From positions 1-64,000 of the forward strand of contig NZ_AUMK01000013.1 of the NCBI RefSeq assembly GCF_000430645.1: a stretch of DNA of 64,000 nt. The letters run 5' to 3'. The notes under the pieces are model-generated. The model ran no database searches and was not told the DNA's origin. It worked only from the letters and a program-made list of their open reading frames with translations. A program made the position numbers and the translations under genes. Positions 42,549 to 51,350 of this stretch are shown here, piece by piece (position 1 is the stretch's first letter; each line of letters starts with the position of its first letter). This stretch comes from Aquimarina latercula DSM 2041. GTDB taxonomy: Bacteria; Bacteroidota; Bacteroidia; Flavobacteriales; Flavobacteriaceae.

Positions 42549-42863
42549 TTATTTAAGTTTTACTGCTGTCCCATACGCTAAGATTTCCGATGCTCCTTGC
42601 ATTACCATTGAGGTTGTGAGTCTAACATTAATAACTGCGTCTGCTCCCAATCGTTGCGCATCTTGATTCATTCGCTGTAATGCTTGCTCTCTAGATTGTG
42701 CTTGCAATTTGGTGTACTCTTCAATTTCACCACCAACTATGTTTTTTAGCCCTGCAAAAACATCTCTACCAATATTTCTTGCTCTCACTGTACTTCCTCT
42801 TGCTATTCCTAAAATTTGAATTACTTCTTTATTAGGTATCTTTTCTGTCGTAGATGTTACCAT
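42549..42863 (-). CDS. ybjQ: YbjQ/UPF0145 family protein
   Basis: 104 residues, the usual length. It shows the family pattern: IPNKEVIQILGIARGSTVRARNIGRDVFAGLKNIVGGEIEEYTKLQAQSREQALQRM, then GADAVINVRLTTSMV and EILAYGTAVKLK. Members form pentamers and are listed as putative heavy-metal-binding; the true role is unclear. It sits between PspA and the 38-residue protein in the membrane-stress operon. Confidence 0.93.
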   Translation of the reverse strand: MVTSTTEKIPNKEVIQILGIARGSTVRARNIGRDVFAGLKNIVGGEIEEYTKLQAQSREQALQRMNQDAQRLGADAVINVRLTTSMVMQGASEILAYGTAVKLK

Positions 42864-42928
42864 GATTTATTAGTTTTTTTGTTAATACTTTGCTGATTAG
42901 ACTAAAAGTAGCTGATTATTAATCACTT

Positions 42929-43642
42929 CTATTTCTTTTTATCATTCAGACCTAATTGCTCTTTTAGCTTCGCTAAATCATCTTCTGCATTTGTTTTTGT
43001 GATATCAACTGCTTTGTCAAGTTCTTCATCAATAGATTTTGATGCATTGGCAATATCTCCATAAGCTTCTGCTAACGCTTCTTCTTGATTTACCTTATCC
43101 TTCATCCTTTCTAACATAGAAACTGTACTAGAGCTATCGATTTCTGCCATTTGTTTATTCACATTTTTAGTGGCAGCAGACACTTTTACTCTTGCTTTTA
43201 GCGTTTTTAACTCATTTTCCCATTTGCTTATGTTCTGTTTAATCTCGCCTACATTCTTTTCTAATTGAGATACAGAACTATCAAATTTTTCGGTTTCAAG
43301 TTTACCACGAGTTACATGTTGTAAAGATTCTTCCTTTTTAATCAATGCTTCTTTTGCTAATCGATCGGCCTCTGCACTTTCTAAATCTCCACTTTGTGCT
43401 TTTTTAAGAATAAGCATAGCTTTTTGCTGATAATCTTCAGCTTTTGCAGCAAACTCTTCGGTATCATTTTTAGATCGAATAGCTAAAGCTTTTACTTGTG
43501 CTAAAGCTTCTAGACTTTTCTCGAGATCAACCTTCATATCTCGGATTCCTTGTTCAGTCATTTTGATTGGATCTTCCATCTTATCTATAGCAGAATGTGC
43601 TTCTGCTTCACCTATTTTAAATAGTCTTTTGAAAAAGTTCAT
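42929..43642 (-). CDS. pspA: PspA/IM30 family membrane-stress protein
   Basis: 237 residues, mostly long alpha helices and coiled coil (MNFFKRLFKIGEAEAHSAIDKMEDPIKMTEQGIRDMKVDLEKSLEALAQVKALAIRSK). The amphipathic N-terminus is suited to membrane contact and the length fits PspA. PspA/Vipp1 proteins assemble into ESCRT-III-like rods that stabilise damaged membranes. Four bases separate it from the DUF2170 gene. This is the functional anchor for reading the cluster as an envelope-stress machine. Confidence 0.94.
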   Translation of the reverse strand: MNFFKRLFKIGEAEAHSAIDKMEDPIKMTEQGIRDMKVDLEKSLEALAQVKALAIRSKNDTEEFAAKAEDYQQKAMLILKKAQSGDLESAEADRLAKEALIKKEESLQHVTRGKLETEKFDSSVSQLEKNVGEIKQNISKWENELKTLKARVKVSAATKNVNKQMAEIDSSSTVSMLERMKDKVNQEEALAEAYGDIANASKSIDEELDKAVDITKTNAEDDLAKLKEQLGLNDKKK

Positions 43643-43646
43643 AATA

Positions 43647-44042
43647 TTAATATTTTGAAAAATTTATAATTTGTTGCGAGTATTCACTTAATAGTAGACT
43701 TAAAGAATTTAGGGTTCCTTCTAATTCGTTTAAATCCAAGTTTTCTAACTGTAGGGTATCTCTAAAGATTACTTTTTCTCCAGTTTCATCCAGAACAAAT
43801 GCTCCGTGAACGATATCCCTGTTTTTTTGAAGTAAACTGCGGTATACTAGTTCGTTTTTGTTTTTTATATTGAAAATATGTTGTTCAATAATCAAAATTG
43901 GTAATGCGACACCAATAATTAGATTTTTAATTCCTTCATTTTCTTTACTGATCATAATAATTCCATCGCCACTATTTTCGTGAATAATGTTAAAATTAAG
44001 TTTCAATAAGTAATCTTTCACCAGTTGGAAGTGATCTTGCAT
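43647..44042 (-). CDS. DUF2170 (YjfI-like) protein, first gene of the PspA operon
   Basis: 131 residues. The block NRDIVHGAFVLDETGEKVIFRDTLQLENLDLNELEGTLNSLSLLLSEYSQQI matches YjfI/DUF2170, which has a chaperone-like alpha/beta fold. In E. coli, yjfI precedes yjfJ (a PspA paralogue), so the order is conserved here. It may chaperone or control PspA assembly (inference). Transcribed away from the XRE regulator. Confidence 0.85.
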   Translation of the reverse strand: MQDHFQLVKDYLLKLNFNIIHENSGDGIIMISKENEGIKNLIIGVALPILIIEQHIFNIKNKNELVYRSLLQKNRDIVHGAFVLDETGEKVIFRDTLQLENLDLNELEGTLNSLSLLLSEYSQQIINFSKY

Positions 44043-44213
44043 GTGATGGTTGTTTTGATTGATTATTAGTAATTTATTTCTTGTTTCTGACCTTATATCA
44101 ATATTACAAAAAGTACGATAACTTTTCTACTATATCGACGGCTAAATTGACAATGTATTGCACTGCGGATATCATGGGTATGTTATTTTTTATGATTAAT
44201 GAATTAGTTATTT

Positions 44214-44363
44214 GCTAAAATTTTTAGTATGTTTTTTGATTTTGCCCAAAATCAATACACTTATTAAAAGTATTTCTACTAAAATTAGCATTTATTAAAT
44301 ATATTAGCTAATATTGTTAGTGTAAAAGTACGATAAATTTTTATAATTGCAAATAAAATTAGC
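44214..44363. promoter_or_regulatory. TTAGC/GCTAA operator cluster in the divergent promoter
   Basis: Four half-site groups lie in the 325-bp gap between the DUF2170 gene and the XRE gene: GCTAA at 44214-44218, TTAGC at 44285-44289, the perfect palindrome ATATTAGCTAATAT at 44301-44314, and TTAGC at 44359-44363, just before the XRE start. The pattern suggests that the XRE protein controls both directions. Confidence 0.55.
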
Positions 44364-44367
44364 AAAA

Positions 44368-45126
44368 ATGTCATTTTTTGGAAAAAATATTAAAAAAATT
44401 AGAAGTGTAAAAAGTTTAAGTCAGCAAGCTTTTGCGGAGCTTTTCGACTTAAAAAGAGGCACTTTAGGGGCTTATGAGGAAGGTAGGAGTGAACCGAAGA
44501 TAGATACGATTATTAAAATAGCTAATTATTTTAGCATTGAAATAGATAAGTTGCTAACTAGTGAACTGACCGTAAATGAGCTTTTAAAGTTTAAGGGAGA
44601 TCTAACTACATACGCAGAAGATGTGAAACGTGAACAGTTTGCACTAATTCCTTGTATTACTGAAAGTACATCTGGGGAGTATATATCATTATATAATAAA
44701 GATAATTTTATAAAAGAGCTTCCTACGATTCAATTACCGTTAAATCCAGCTAAGGTTTTTAGAGGGTATACCGTATTGAATTTAGAAATGACTAATCATG
44801 ATCAAGGATTTTATCCAAAAGATATCGTGATTGGAGAAAAAGTACCATCAGATGTTATTAAGAAATTGAATAATGGAACTTTGGTAGTTGCTTTAACGGA
44901 CTCGAAATTAATCTTTAGAAGATTATATATTACTAAAAATAGCGTGGTATTACGCGCAGATCATAAAAACATTGAGGATGACGAGTATCCGATTTCAGAA
45001 ATAAAAGAAATGTGGCGAGTACGCTATGTGTTTTGCAAACGTATTCCTGAATTTGCAGATGGTATGGAAGGTAAGTTGCAAATGATCGAACAAGAATTAT
45101 TTAGGATGAAAGAAAAATTAGGATAA
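44368..45126 (+). CDS. XRE-family regulator with S24/LexA-like C-terminal domain
   Basis: 252 residues from the ATG at 44368; an in-frame TTG at 44347 is less likely. N-terminal HTH_3 domain (IKKIRSVKSLSQQAFAELFDLKRGTLGAYEEGRSEPKIDTIIKIANYFSI), then a beta-rich S24-like domain (LNLEMTNHDQGFYPKDIVIGEK, NGTLVVALTDSKLIFRRLYI), and a coiled-coil tail. A catalytic Ser-Lys dyad is not evident, so it may respond to a ligand or partner rather than by self-cleavage. Divergent from the PspA operon. Confidence 0.88.
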   Translation: MSFFGKNIKKIRSVKSLSQQAFAELFDLKRGTLGAYEEGRSEPKIDTIIKIANYFSIEIDKLLTSELTVNELLKFKGDLTTYAEDVKREQFALIPCITESTSGEYISLYNKDNFIKELPTIQLPLNPAKVFRGYTVLNLEMTNHDQGFYPKDIVIGEKVPSDVIKKLNNGTLVVALTDSKLIFRRLYITKNSVVLRADHKNIEDDEYPISEIKEMWRVRYVFCKRIPEFADGMEGKLQMIEQELFRMKEKLG

Positions 45127-45150
45127 TTATTTTATTCATAACACGTAAAT

Positions 45151-45182
45151 AAAAAAGAGGAGTGAATGCTCCTCTTTTTTAT
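45151..45182 (+). terminator. Terminator after the XRE regulator
   Basis: Stem AAAAGAGGAG (45153-45162) and CTCCTCTTTT (45169-45178) followed by further T. Confidence 0.9.
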
Positions 45183-45303
45183 TTTAGAATCTATTTTTCA
45201 TTATTGATCCCATTCTGTTTTGGAAGGAGAAAAATTTCTAAATGATAACATTTCTGATTTTAAAAATATATTAAGATCAGCAATTAAATATATGTAAAAT
45301 TAG

Positions 45304-45558
45304 TATAACTGGCGGTTCATTATAAAAAGTGCTAAAGGTATTCAGTTGTTAAATGTTGTCGATGTAAGTTTGATAGTAGCTTTTTGGAATTTTTGTGTAG
45401 CGACTGATTCATCAGGTAAAACTCACCCGATTTTAGAAAAAATAGGAGTTTTAACTGATCAGATAAACCCTAAAAAGTTTTTTAGGATTAATAGGAGTCA
45501 AATAGTGCATATAGAATATATAGAAACAATAGAGAGTCATTTTAAAAATAGATTTTAG
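45304..45558 (+). pseudogene. Remnant of a LytTR-type response regulator
   Basis: The open frame starting after the stop at 45301-45303 encodes the pattern of a LytTR DNA-binding domain: FIIKSAKGIQLLNVVDVSLI, then SSGKTHPILEKIGVLTDQINPKKFFRINRSQIVHIEYIETIESHFKNRF. It ends abruptly at a TAG, where the family normally continues with R/L-K-L strands. There is no ATG before the domain and no receiver domain upstream, so it is a decayed fragment. Its kinase partner is also missing. Confidence 0.75.
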
Positions 45559-45684
45559 CCTAAGTTTTGCCTTGTAAATTATAAATTTCTCCTAATTAGA
45601 ATGTTGCTGATATTTTTTTTGATATCTTCAGTTGTTATTAAGCGTATTTGGCTTATTTGTTAAAATTATTGCAACTTTATTTCA

Positions 45685-46149
45685 ATGGATACAATTTTTG
45701 ATGCGATCAGATCACAGAATTTAGAAAGTGTTCGAACCTTTCTTGCTAAAGATGGTAGTTTGGTTAACACAAAAGACCAAAGAGGATCTACGCCTCTCTT
45801 GTTGTCTACTTATTACGGTTTTCTGGATATTGTTAAACTTATTATTAGTTATAATCCAAATATAGACGAACAAGATGCTTCTGGAAACACCGCTTTAATG
45901 GGTGTTTGTTTTAAAGGGCATTATGATATTGCAGAACTATTGATTTCTTCAGGTGCTGATGTTAATATCAAAAGTTATAATGATGCAACCGCTTTAATAT
46001 TTGCAGCAACTTTTGGTCAGAAAGAAATTATAAAATTGTTGATTCAAAATGGAGCAGACGTTGGTGTTAAGGATAATAATGGATATACTGCAGCAATGCA
46101 TGCTGAGAATCAGGGAATTGATTTTTCAGAATTATCGAATGTAATTTAA
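45685..46149 (+). CDS. Ankyrin-repeat protein
   Basis: 154 residues with four ankyrin units (for example GSTPLLLSTYYGFLDIVKLIISYNPNIDEQDASGNTALMGVCFKGHYDIAELLISSGADVN, and DATALIFAATFGQKEIIKLLIQNGADVGVKDNNGYTA). No signal peptide, so cytosolic protein-protein binding. Its stop overlaps the next start (TAATG), giving a coupled pair with an unknown protein. Ankyrin proteins commonly neutralise or regulate the product of a coupled gene; here this is only a possibility. Confidence 0.93.
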   Translation: MDTIFDAIRSQNLESVRTFLAKDGSLVNTKDQRGSTPLLLSTYYGFLDIVKLIISYNPNIDEQDASGNTALMGVCFKGHYDIAELLISSGADVNIKSYNDATALIFAATFGQKEIIKLLIQNGADVGVKDNNGYTAAMHAENQGIDFSELSNVI

Positions 46150-46730
46150 TGAGTATTAATTCAGTTGTACAATATATAAAATCCGTTAATATTCGTTCTA
46201 CCGATATAAAAAGGCGTTTGTTAATGTCTTCATCCACTGTAGCTACTTTTCAGTCGTTTCTAAAAGATAGTATTGGAGATGAAGTATTAATAATAAATAC
46301 CAATGTCGGTATGGAGATTTATTATTACTCTGTAAATGATTATGGTAATTTTATAAAAGAAAGTGCACTTCTGTATACTCTAAAGCATATTGATAACACA
46401 AAATTAAAATTTAGAAATTCGGTTACCTCTGAGGAGGTCAAGAAAAATTTTACGGAAGCAATTATTACTTTTGCGAAGTATCCCCAGATGTTTTTGGCGT
46501 ATACAAAGAAGTTTATTCGACTTAGGGATACTAATACCGCAAGTGAGTACGTAATGCCTATTTTGGATGACTTTTTTGAGGATGCAATGAGGTTATTGGC
46601 AGAAACAGGAAAGGTCCCACATTACGAAAAAATTCAAAAAGCAAAAAATAAATCTCAGGAACTAGATGGTAATCAAAAGGTGATTTATGATCTAATTTCT
46701 GAGATTTTATTAAAGAAACATAGAAATTAA
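46149..46730 (+). CDS. Unknown helical protein coupled to the ankyrin gene
   Basis: 193 residues, not recognised. Mostly helical, with no signal peptide or membrane segment. Segments such as VTSEEVKKNFTEAIITFAKYPQMFLAYTKKFIRL and a Lys-rich C-terminus are visible. It starts inside the ankyrin stop codon (TAATG), so its amount should track the ankyrin protein. It converges with asnS, with 9 bases between the stops. Confidence 0.8.
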   Translation: MSINSVVQYIKSVNIRSTDIKRRLLMSSSTVATFQSFLKDSIGDEVLIINTNVGMEIYYYSVNDYGNFIKESALLYTLKHIDNTKLKFRNSVTSEEVKKNFTEAIITFAKYPQMFLAYTKKFIRLRDTNTASEYVMPILDDFFEDAMRLLAETGKVPHYEKIQKAKNKSQELDGNQKVIYDLISEILLKKHRN

Positions 46731-46739
46731 ACTATGTTT

Positions 46740-48182
46740 TTAGAATTCTGCATTTAATGGAGTCCTTGGATAAGGTATTACATCACGAATATTACCCATT
46801 CCAGTAACAAATAATACAAGTCTTTCGAAACCTAGTCCAAAACCACTGTGTTTACAAGTTCCAAAACGACGTGTGTCTAAATACCACCATAATTCTTCTT
46901 CAGGGATATTTAAAGCTGCCATTTTTTCTTTAAGCACATCAAGTCTTTCTTCACGCTGAGAACCTCCTACAATCTCTCCAATTCCTGGGAATAAAATATC
47001 CATTGCTCTCACTGTCTTTCCATCTTCATTAAGTCTCATATAAAAAGATTTAATATCAGCTGGGTAATCAAATAATATTACTGGACATTTAAAATGTTTT
47101 TCAACTAAAAAACGTTCGTGTTCACTTTGTAAATCTGCACCCCATTCGTTAATTGGAAATTTAAATTTCTTTTTCTTATTAGGTTTAGAGTTTTTTAATA
47201 TTTCAATAGCTTCAGTATAACTAACTCGCTTAAAATTATTCTCCAAAACAAATTTTAACTTATCTCTAAGTAGCATTTCTGCTCTTTCCGCTTGAGGTTT
47301 TTGTTTATCTTCCTGAACTAATCGTTCTTCTAAAAATGCAAGGTCGTCTTGGCAGTTATCTAAAACAAATTGAATAACATATTTTATAAAATCTTCTGCT
47401 AGATCCATATTACCATCTAAATCACAAAAAGCAACCTCAGGTTCTACCATCCAAAATTCTGCAAGATGACGAGAAGTATTAGAATTCTCTGCTCTAAATG
47501 TAGGTCCAAAAGTGTACACCTGACCTAATCCCATTGCGTAAGTTTCTGCCTCTAATTGACCAGATACTGTAAGGTTTGTTTCTCCTCCAAAGAAATCTTG
47601 TTTGTAATCTACTTCGCCATTTCCATCTTTTGGGATGTTGTTAAGATCAAGGTTCGTTACTTTAAAAGCTTCTCCTGCTCCTTCTGCATCACTTTTAGTA
47701 ATTACAGGAGTATGTACATAATAGAAGTCATTTTTTTGAAAATACTCGTGAATAGCGAACGATAGTTTCGATCGCATGCGCATAATTGCTCCGAATGTAT
47801 TGGTACGAATCCTAAGATGAGCTTGCTCTCTTAATTTTTCTAAACTATGACGTTTAGGAGAAAGGATAGTTAGTTTTAATTCTTCAGAATCAGCTTCGCC
47901 TTCAATTTCAATACTTGTAGCTTTTATTTCTACACGTTGGCCTTTACCTTCACTTTCTGTTAACGTACCAGTAATTGAAAGTGCAGCGCCGATATTTATT
48001 TTTTCTATAATCGAAGCATCTATTGTATTATCTTCAATTACGCATTGAATATTTTTAATTGTTGATCCGTCATTTATCGCTATAAAACGATCATTACGAA
48101 AAGAACGAACCCATCCTTTTACACAGACAGGCTGCAATAGCTGATCACTTTGTAGTACGTCTATTACTTTAGTATGTTTCAT
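46740..48182 (-). CDS. asnS: Asparaginyl-tRNA synthetase
   Basis: 480 residues from the ATG at 48180-48182 (MKHTKVIDVLQ); the frame extends to 48221 but this start matches the family. OB-fold anticodon-binding domain (VKGWVRSFRNDRFIAINDGS) and class II catalytic core: motif 2 FRAENSNTSRHLAEFWMVEPE and motif 3 GFGLGFERLVLFVTGMGNIRDVIPYPRTP. In many Flavobacteria asnS lies next to rpoN (from memory); here they are 25 kb apart on the same strand. Confidence 0.97.
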   Translation of the reverse strand: MKHTKVIDVLQSDQLLQPVCVKGWVRSFRNDRFIAINDGSTIKNIQCVIEDNTIDASIIEKINIGAALSITGTLTESEGKGQRVEIKATSIEIEGEADSEELKLTILSPKRHSLEKLREQAHLRIRTNTFGAIMRMRSKLSFAIHEYFQKNDFYYVHTPVITKSDAEGAGEAFKVTNLDLNNIPKDGNGEVDYKQDFFGGETNLTVSGQLEAETYAMGLGQVYTFGPTFRAENSNTSRHLAEFWMVEPEVAFCDLDGNMDLAEDFIKYVIQFVLDNCQDDLAFLEERLVQEDKQKPQAERAEMLLRDKLKFVLENNFKRVSYTEAIEILKNSKPNKKKKFKFPINEWGADLQSEHERFLVEKHFKCPVILFDYPADIKSFYMRLNEDGKTVRAMDILFPGIGEIVGGSQREERLDVLKEKMAALNIPEEELWWYLDTRRFGTCKHSGFGLGFERLVLFVTGMGNIRDVIPYPRTPLNAEF

Positions 48183-48862
48183 CAATCTTATTTTTGTATG
48201 TTTTACATCTATTGGATGCAATACACAATCAATATTATCTATTTAATAATATAGTTGCGTTACTTTTTATTTCTATACTTTTTAGGGAACTACCTAAATT
48301 TGAATTTATTCCAGATTATCCGTTAAAAAATTCAAGGTAGCAAAGATAAATTTTTAATCGAATTGATGCATAGTCTTACTCTTCAAAAAATACTTAAATT
48401 CTATAGATCTTGAATTTCATTTTTTTGTGATAACAAAAATAGAGTGATTTTAAGCGATTATATAATCCGACGGTTTTTTCTAGATGAATTCTATGTAAAA
48501 ACCGTAAAAGTATAGTTTTTTGGGGAAAAAATAGTTTTTTTTATTGCTTTTTTCAAAAAGAAGGTGAAAAATTCTTACAAAATATTTTTTTTTAAGTATT
48601 TAGTTACAAAGTGATTATGGTTTTTTAATCCAATTTTGGATTACAAAAAAAAAGTTAAACCTTTGTTTATTTTATCGAAAGGGGGAATTCCCCCCCATGA
48701 ATGGGTTTCAAAATACAAAAAGGGGATGTATATTGCATATGCAATTATGACGATTGTGTTTACGTTAAGTTTAGTTCGATAGGTTTTGGGGTAATCTATC
48801 TTACACAGAGTCTCGCTAGTTTACTAGTGAGACTTCTTTTTTTAGATTAAATTATAGCAATA
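48183..48862. other. 680-bp gap upstream of asnS with palindromes
   Basis: No ordinary gene. It holds two perfect 14-bp palindromes, GGGGGAATTCCCCC (48681-48694) and ATTGCATATGCAAT (48732-48745), a plus-strand 17-codon ORF at 48697-48750 (MNGFQNTKRGCILHMQL) preceded by the first palindrome, and a plus-oriented terminator at 48809. Together these suggest a short plus-strand transcript (sRNA or peptide), but no promoter is clear. Confidence 0.4.
48809..48845 (+). terminator. Plus-oriented terminator without a plus-strand gene before it
   Basis: Hairpin AGTCTCGCTAGT (48809-48820) and ACTAGTGAGACT (48823-48834) followed by TCTTTTTTT on the plus strand. On the minus strand no T-run follows, so it does not suit the exporter gene ending at 48863. 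Confidence 0.75.
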
Positions 48863-51265
48863 TTATTGTTCTTCTTCTTCAAGAAGTTCTTCATCACTTG
48901 CGATAATTTTTAAAGCAGGTTCTTTTAAGGTTTTCTTATTTGCTATACTTCGCTCTAAAGAAAGTAATAAAGAAGGGAGTAGTAAAAGATTGGCTAACAT
49001 TGCAAAAAGTAATGTAGCAGATACCAATCCTCCAAGTGCTTTAGTTCCACCGAAACTTGAGATCATAAATACCGAAAATCCAAAGAATAAAACTGTGGAT
49101 GTGTAAAACATACTTACGCCAGTTTCCTTTAAAGCAGCAAAAACGGATTTACGAATCCTCCAATGGTTAGATTTTAATTCTTGTCTGTATTTAGCTAAGA
49201 AATGAATTGTATCATCTACAGAGATACCAAAAGCAATACTGAAAACCAATATTGTAGATGGTTTTATTGGAACTCCTAAAAACCCCATTAAACCTGCTGT
49301 CATAAGTAATGGTAGTAGGTTTGGGATAAGGGAAATAATGATCATTTTAAATGACCTAAACATCCATGCCATAAAAAGTGCGATCAAGACAATTGCTAAT
49401 CCTAATGAAAAGATAAGATTCCAAACTAAATAGGTGGTTCCTTTCTGAAATATTAGAGCTTTACCAGTAAATGTAACTTCATATCTATCTTTTGGGAATA
49501 GTTTTTCTAGTTTTGGTGCTAGATTGGCCTCTATTCTTTCCATTTCTTCAGTTCCAACATCTTTCATGAATGTGGTAATTCTGGCGTATTGCCCTGTTGA
49601 ATCTACATAACTATTCATAGCTCCAGCTTCGGATTCAAAGCTTTTGGCATAAGGCAGAATAAAATTTCGTTCTTGACTTGTTGGTAACTGATAGTATTTT
49701 GGATTTCCATTATAATAAGTCTGTTTAGCGTATTTTACTAAATTGACTATTGATATAGGTTTAGATAATTCTGGTGTTTCTTCGATTAATTCGCTCAGTT
49801 GCTCCATTCTACGTAAGGTTGGTAATTTTAGAACCCCTTGCTTACGTTTTGTGTTGATTAATATTTCTAATGGCATGATACCATCAAATTCATCTTCGAA
49901 AAATTGAATGTCTTGGAAAAACCCAGCCGATTTAGGCATGTCTTCTAGTAAACTTCCGGAAACTTTAATCGTGTAAATACCGATTATGCTAGCTATAAGG
50001 ATGATTAAAGAGGATGTGTATATAGTGATTCTTCGATTTTTAACAGCGTGTTCCATCCAGTTTACAAGTCGTTCTACCCATCGCTTACCTAGATGTTTTA
50101 AATGCCTTTCTTTTGGTTGAGGCATATAACTGTAAATAATGGTTATTACTAATAAGCATAATATGAATAGTGCAACAATGTTTAGCGCAGCGACAATACC
50201 AAACTCTTTTAGTAGTTTGCTCTCCGTTAGAGCAAAGGTTGCAAAACCAGCTGCGGTAGTAACGTTGGTCATTAGGGTAGCGTTCCCGACTTTGGTAATA
50301 ACACGTTGTAATGATTTAGCTTTATTTCCGTGTTTTTTTATTTCTTGTTGATACTTATTTATTAAGAAAATACAATTGGGAATTCCAATAACGATTACAA
50401 GAGGAGGGATAATTGCCGTAAGAACGGTAATCTCGTATTCTAATAAGCCTAGTAGACCAAATGCCCACATAACACCTATGATAACTGCTGTCATCGAAAT
50501 AAAAGTGGCTCTAAACGATCTAAAAAAGAAAAAGAAGATTAAGGAGGTGACTAGCAATGCTGCTAAAATGAATATTTGAATCTCATCCATGATGTTTTGA
50601 GAATTCATAGTTCTGATATATGGCATACCAGATACTTTTATATCCATATTGAATTTTTCTTCAAATTCTTTGATTTTTGGATTTAAAGTATTTTCAATAA
50701 ACTTTTTTCGAACAATTGTATTAACAATATCCTTGTTTAAATAAATAGCACTCTGTATGGTGTTTGATTTGTTGCTGTAGATTAATCCTTCATAGAAAGG
50801 TAATTTGTTAAAGAGTTCGTGCTGATATGCAGAAACTTTCTCATCTGTATAAATACTATCTTTTATAAAAGATACTAGCTCGAATCTAGCTGGATTATCC
50901 TTCTTTTTAAGCGTTTTTAGATCGCTTACAGAAATCACGAGGTCAATCTCACTATATTGTTTGAATGAATTATTAAAATCATTCCAGGCCTTTAATTTTG
51001 TTGGAGTAAATAGAGAACTATCATTTACGGCCATAACAATAAGGTTGCCTTCATCACCAAATTTCTCTAGAAATTCTTGATACTTTATGTTTACCTCATG
51101 ATCATCTGGAAGAAGATTTGCTTCTGTAAAAGAAAATCGCATATTTTTCCATTGAAAACCTAGAAAAACTGTAATTCCAATAATAATTATAAATATAGCT
51201 GCTCTATTACGGAGTATAATTCCAGCCAATGTATTCCAAAACCCGAAAGTTAATAACTTTGCCAT
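48863..51265 (-). CDS. RND/MMPL-family exporter
   Basis: 800 residues. Two repeated halves, each with one membrane helix, a large periplasmic domain and five to six helices. The second half shows FGISVDDTIHFLAKYRQEL and the first half IGIPNCIFLINKYQQEIKKHG, the family's helix-4 motifs with acidic residues for proton coupling. Members of this group export lipids or other hydrophobic molecules, as in the hydrophobe/amphiphile efflux-3 type. No membrane-fusion or outer-membrane partner is adjacent. Confidence 0.9.
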   Translation of the reverse strand: MAKLLTFGFWNTLAGIILRNRAAIFIIIIGITVFLGFQWKNMRFSFTEANLLPDDHEVNIKYQEFLEKFGDEGNLIVMAVNDSSLFTPTKLKAWNDFNNSFKQYSEIDLVISVSDLKTLKKKDNPARFELVSFIKDSIYTDEKVSAYQHELFNKLPFYEGLIYSNKSNTIQSAIYLNKDIVNTIVRKKFIENTLNPKIKEFEEKFNMDIKVSGMPYIRTMNSQNIMDEIQIFILAALLVTSLIFFFFFRSFRATFISMTAVIIGVMWAFGLLGLLEYEITVLTAIIPPLVIVIGIPNCIFLINKYQQEIKKHGNKAKSLQRVITKVGNATLMTNVTTAAGFATFALTESKLLKEFGIVAALNIVALFILCLLVITIIYSYMPQPKERHLKHLGKRWVERLVNWMEHAVKNRRITIYTSSLIILIASIIGIYTIKVSGSLLEDMPKSAGFFQDIQFFEDEFDGIMPLEILINTKRKQGVLKLPTLRRMEQLSELIEETPELSKPISIVNLVKYAKQTYYNGNPKYYQLPTSQERNFILPYAKSFESEAGAMNSYVDSTGQYARITTFMKDVGTEEMERIEANLAPKLEKLFPKDRYEVTFTGKALIFQKGTTYLVWNLIFSLGLAIVLIALFMAWMFRSFKMIIISLIPNLLPLLMTAGLMGFLGVPIKPSTILVFSIAFGISVDDTIHFLAKYRQELKSNHWRIRKSVFAALKETGVSMFYTSTVLFFGFSVFMISSFGGTKALGGLVSATLLFAMLANLLLLPSLLLSLERSIANKKTLKEPALKIIASDEELLEEEEQ

Positions 51266-51350
51266 TCTCTATTTTCCTTGTGCAAATGTAAGAATTTGAG
51301 GTTTTAATACTTAAAAAATATTCAAAAGAAAATGAATAAATAATAATGAG

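Noticed and set aside
48681..48697. G5AATTC6 block as an assembly scar or cloning site.
   Set aside because: It is a natural-looking palindrome within A/T-rich DNA and no vector sequence is adjacent; it cannot be called artificial from sequence.
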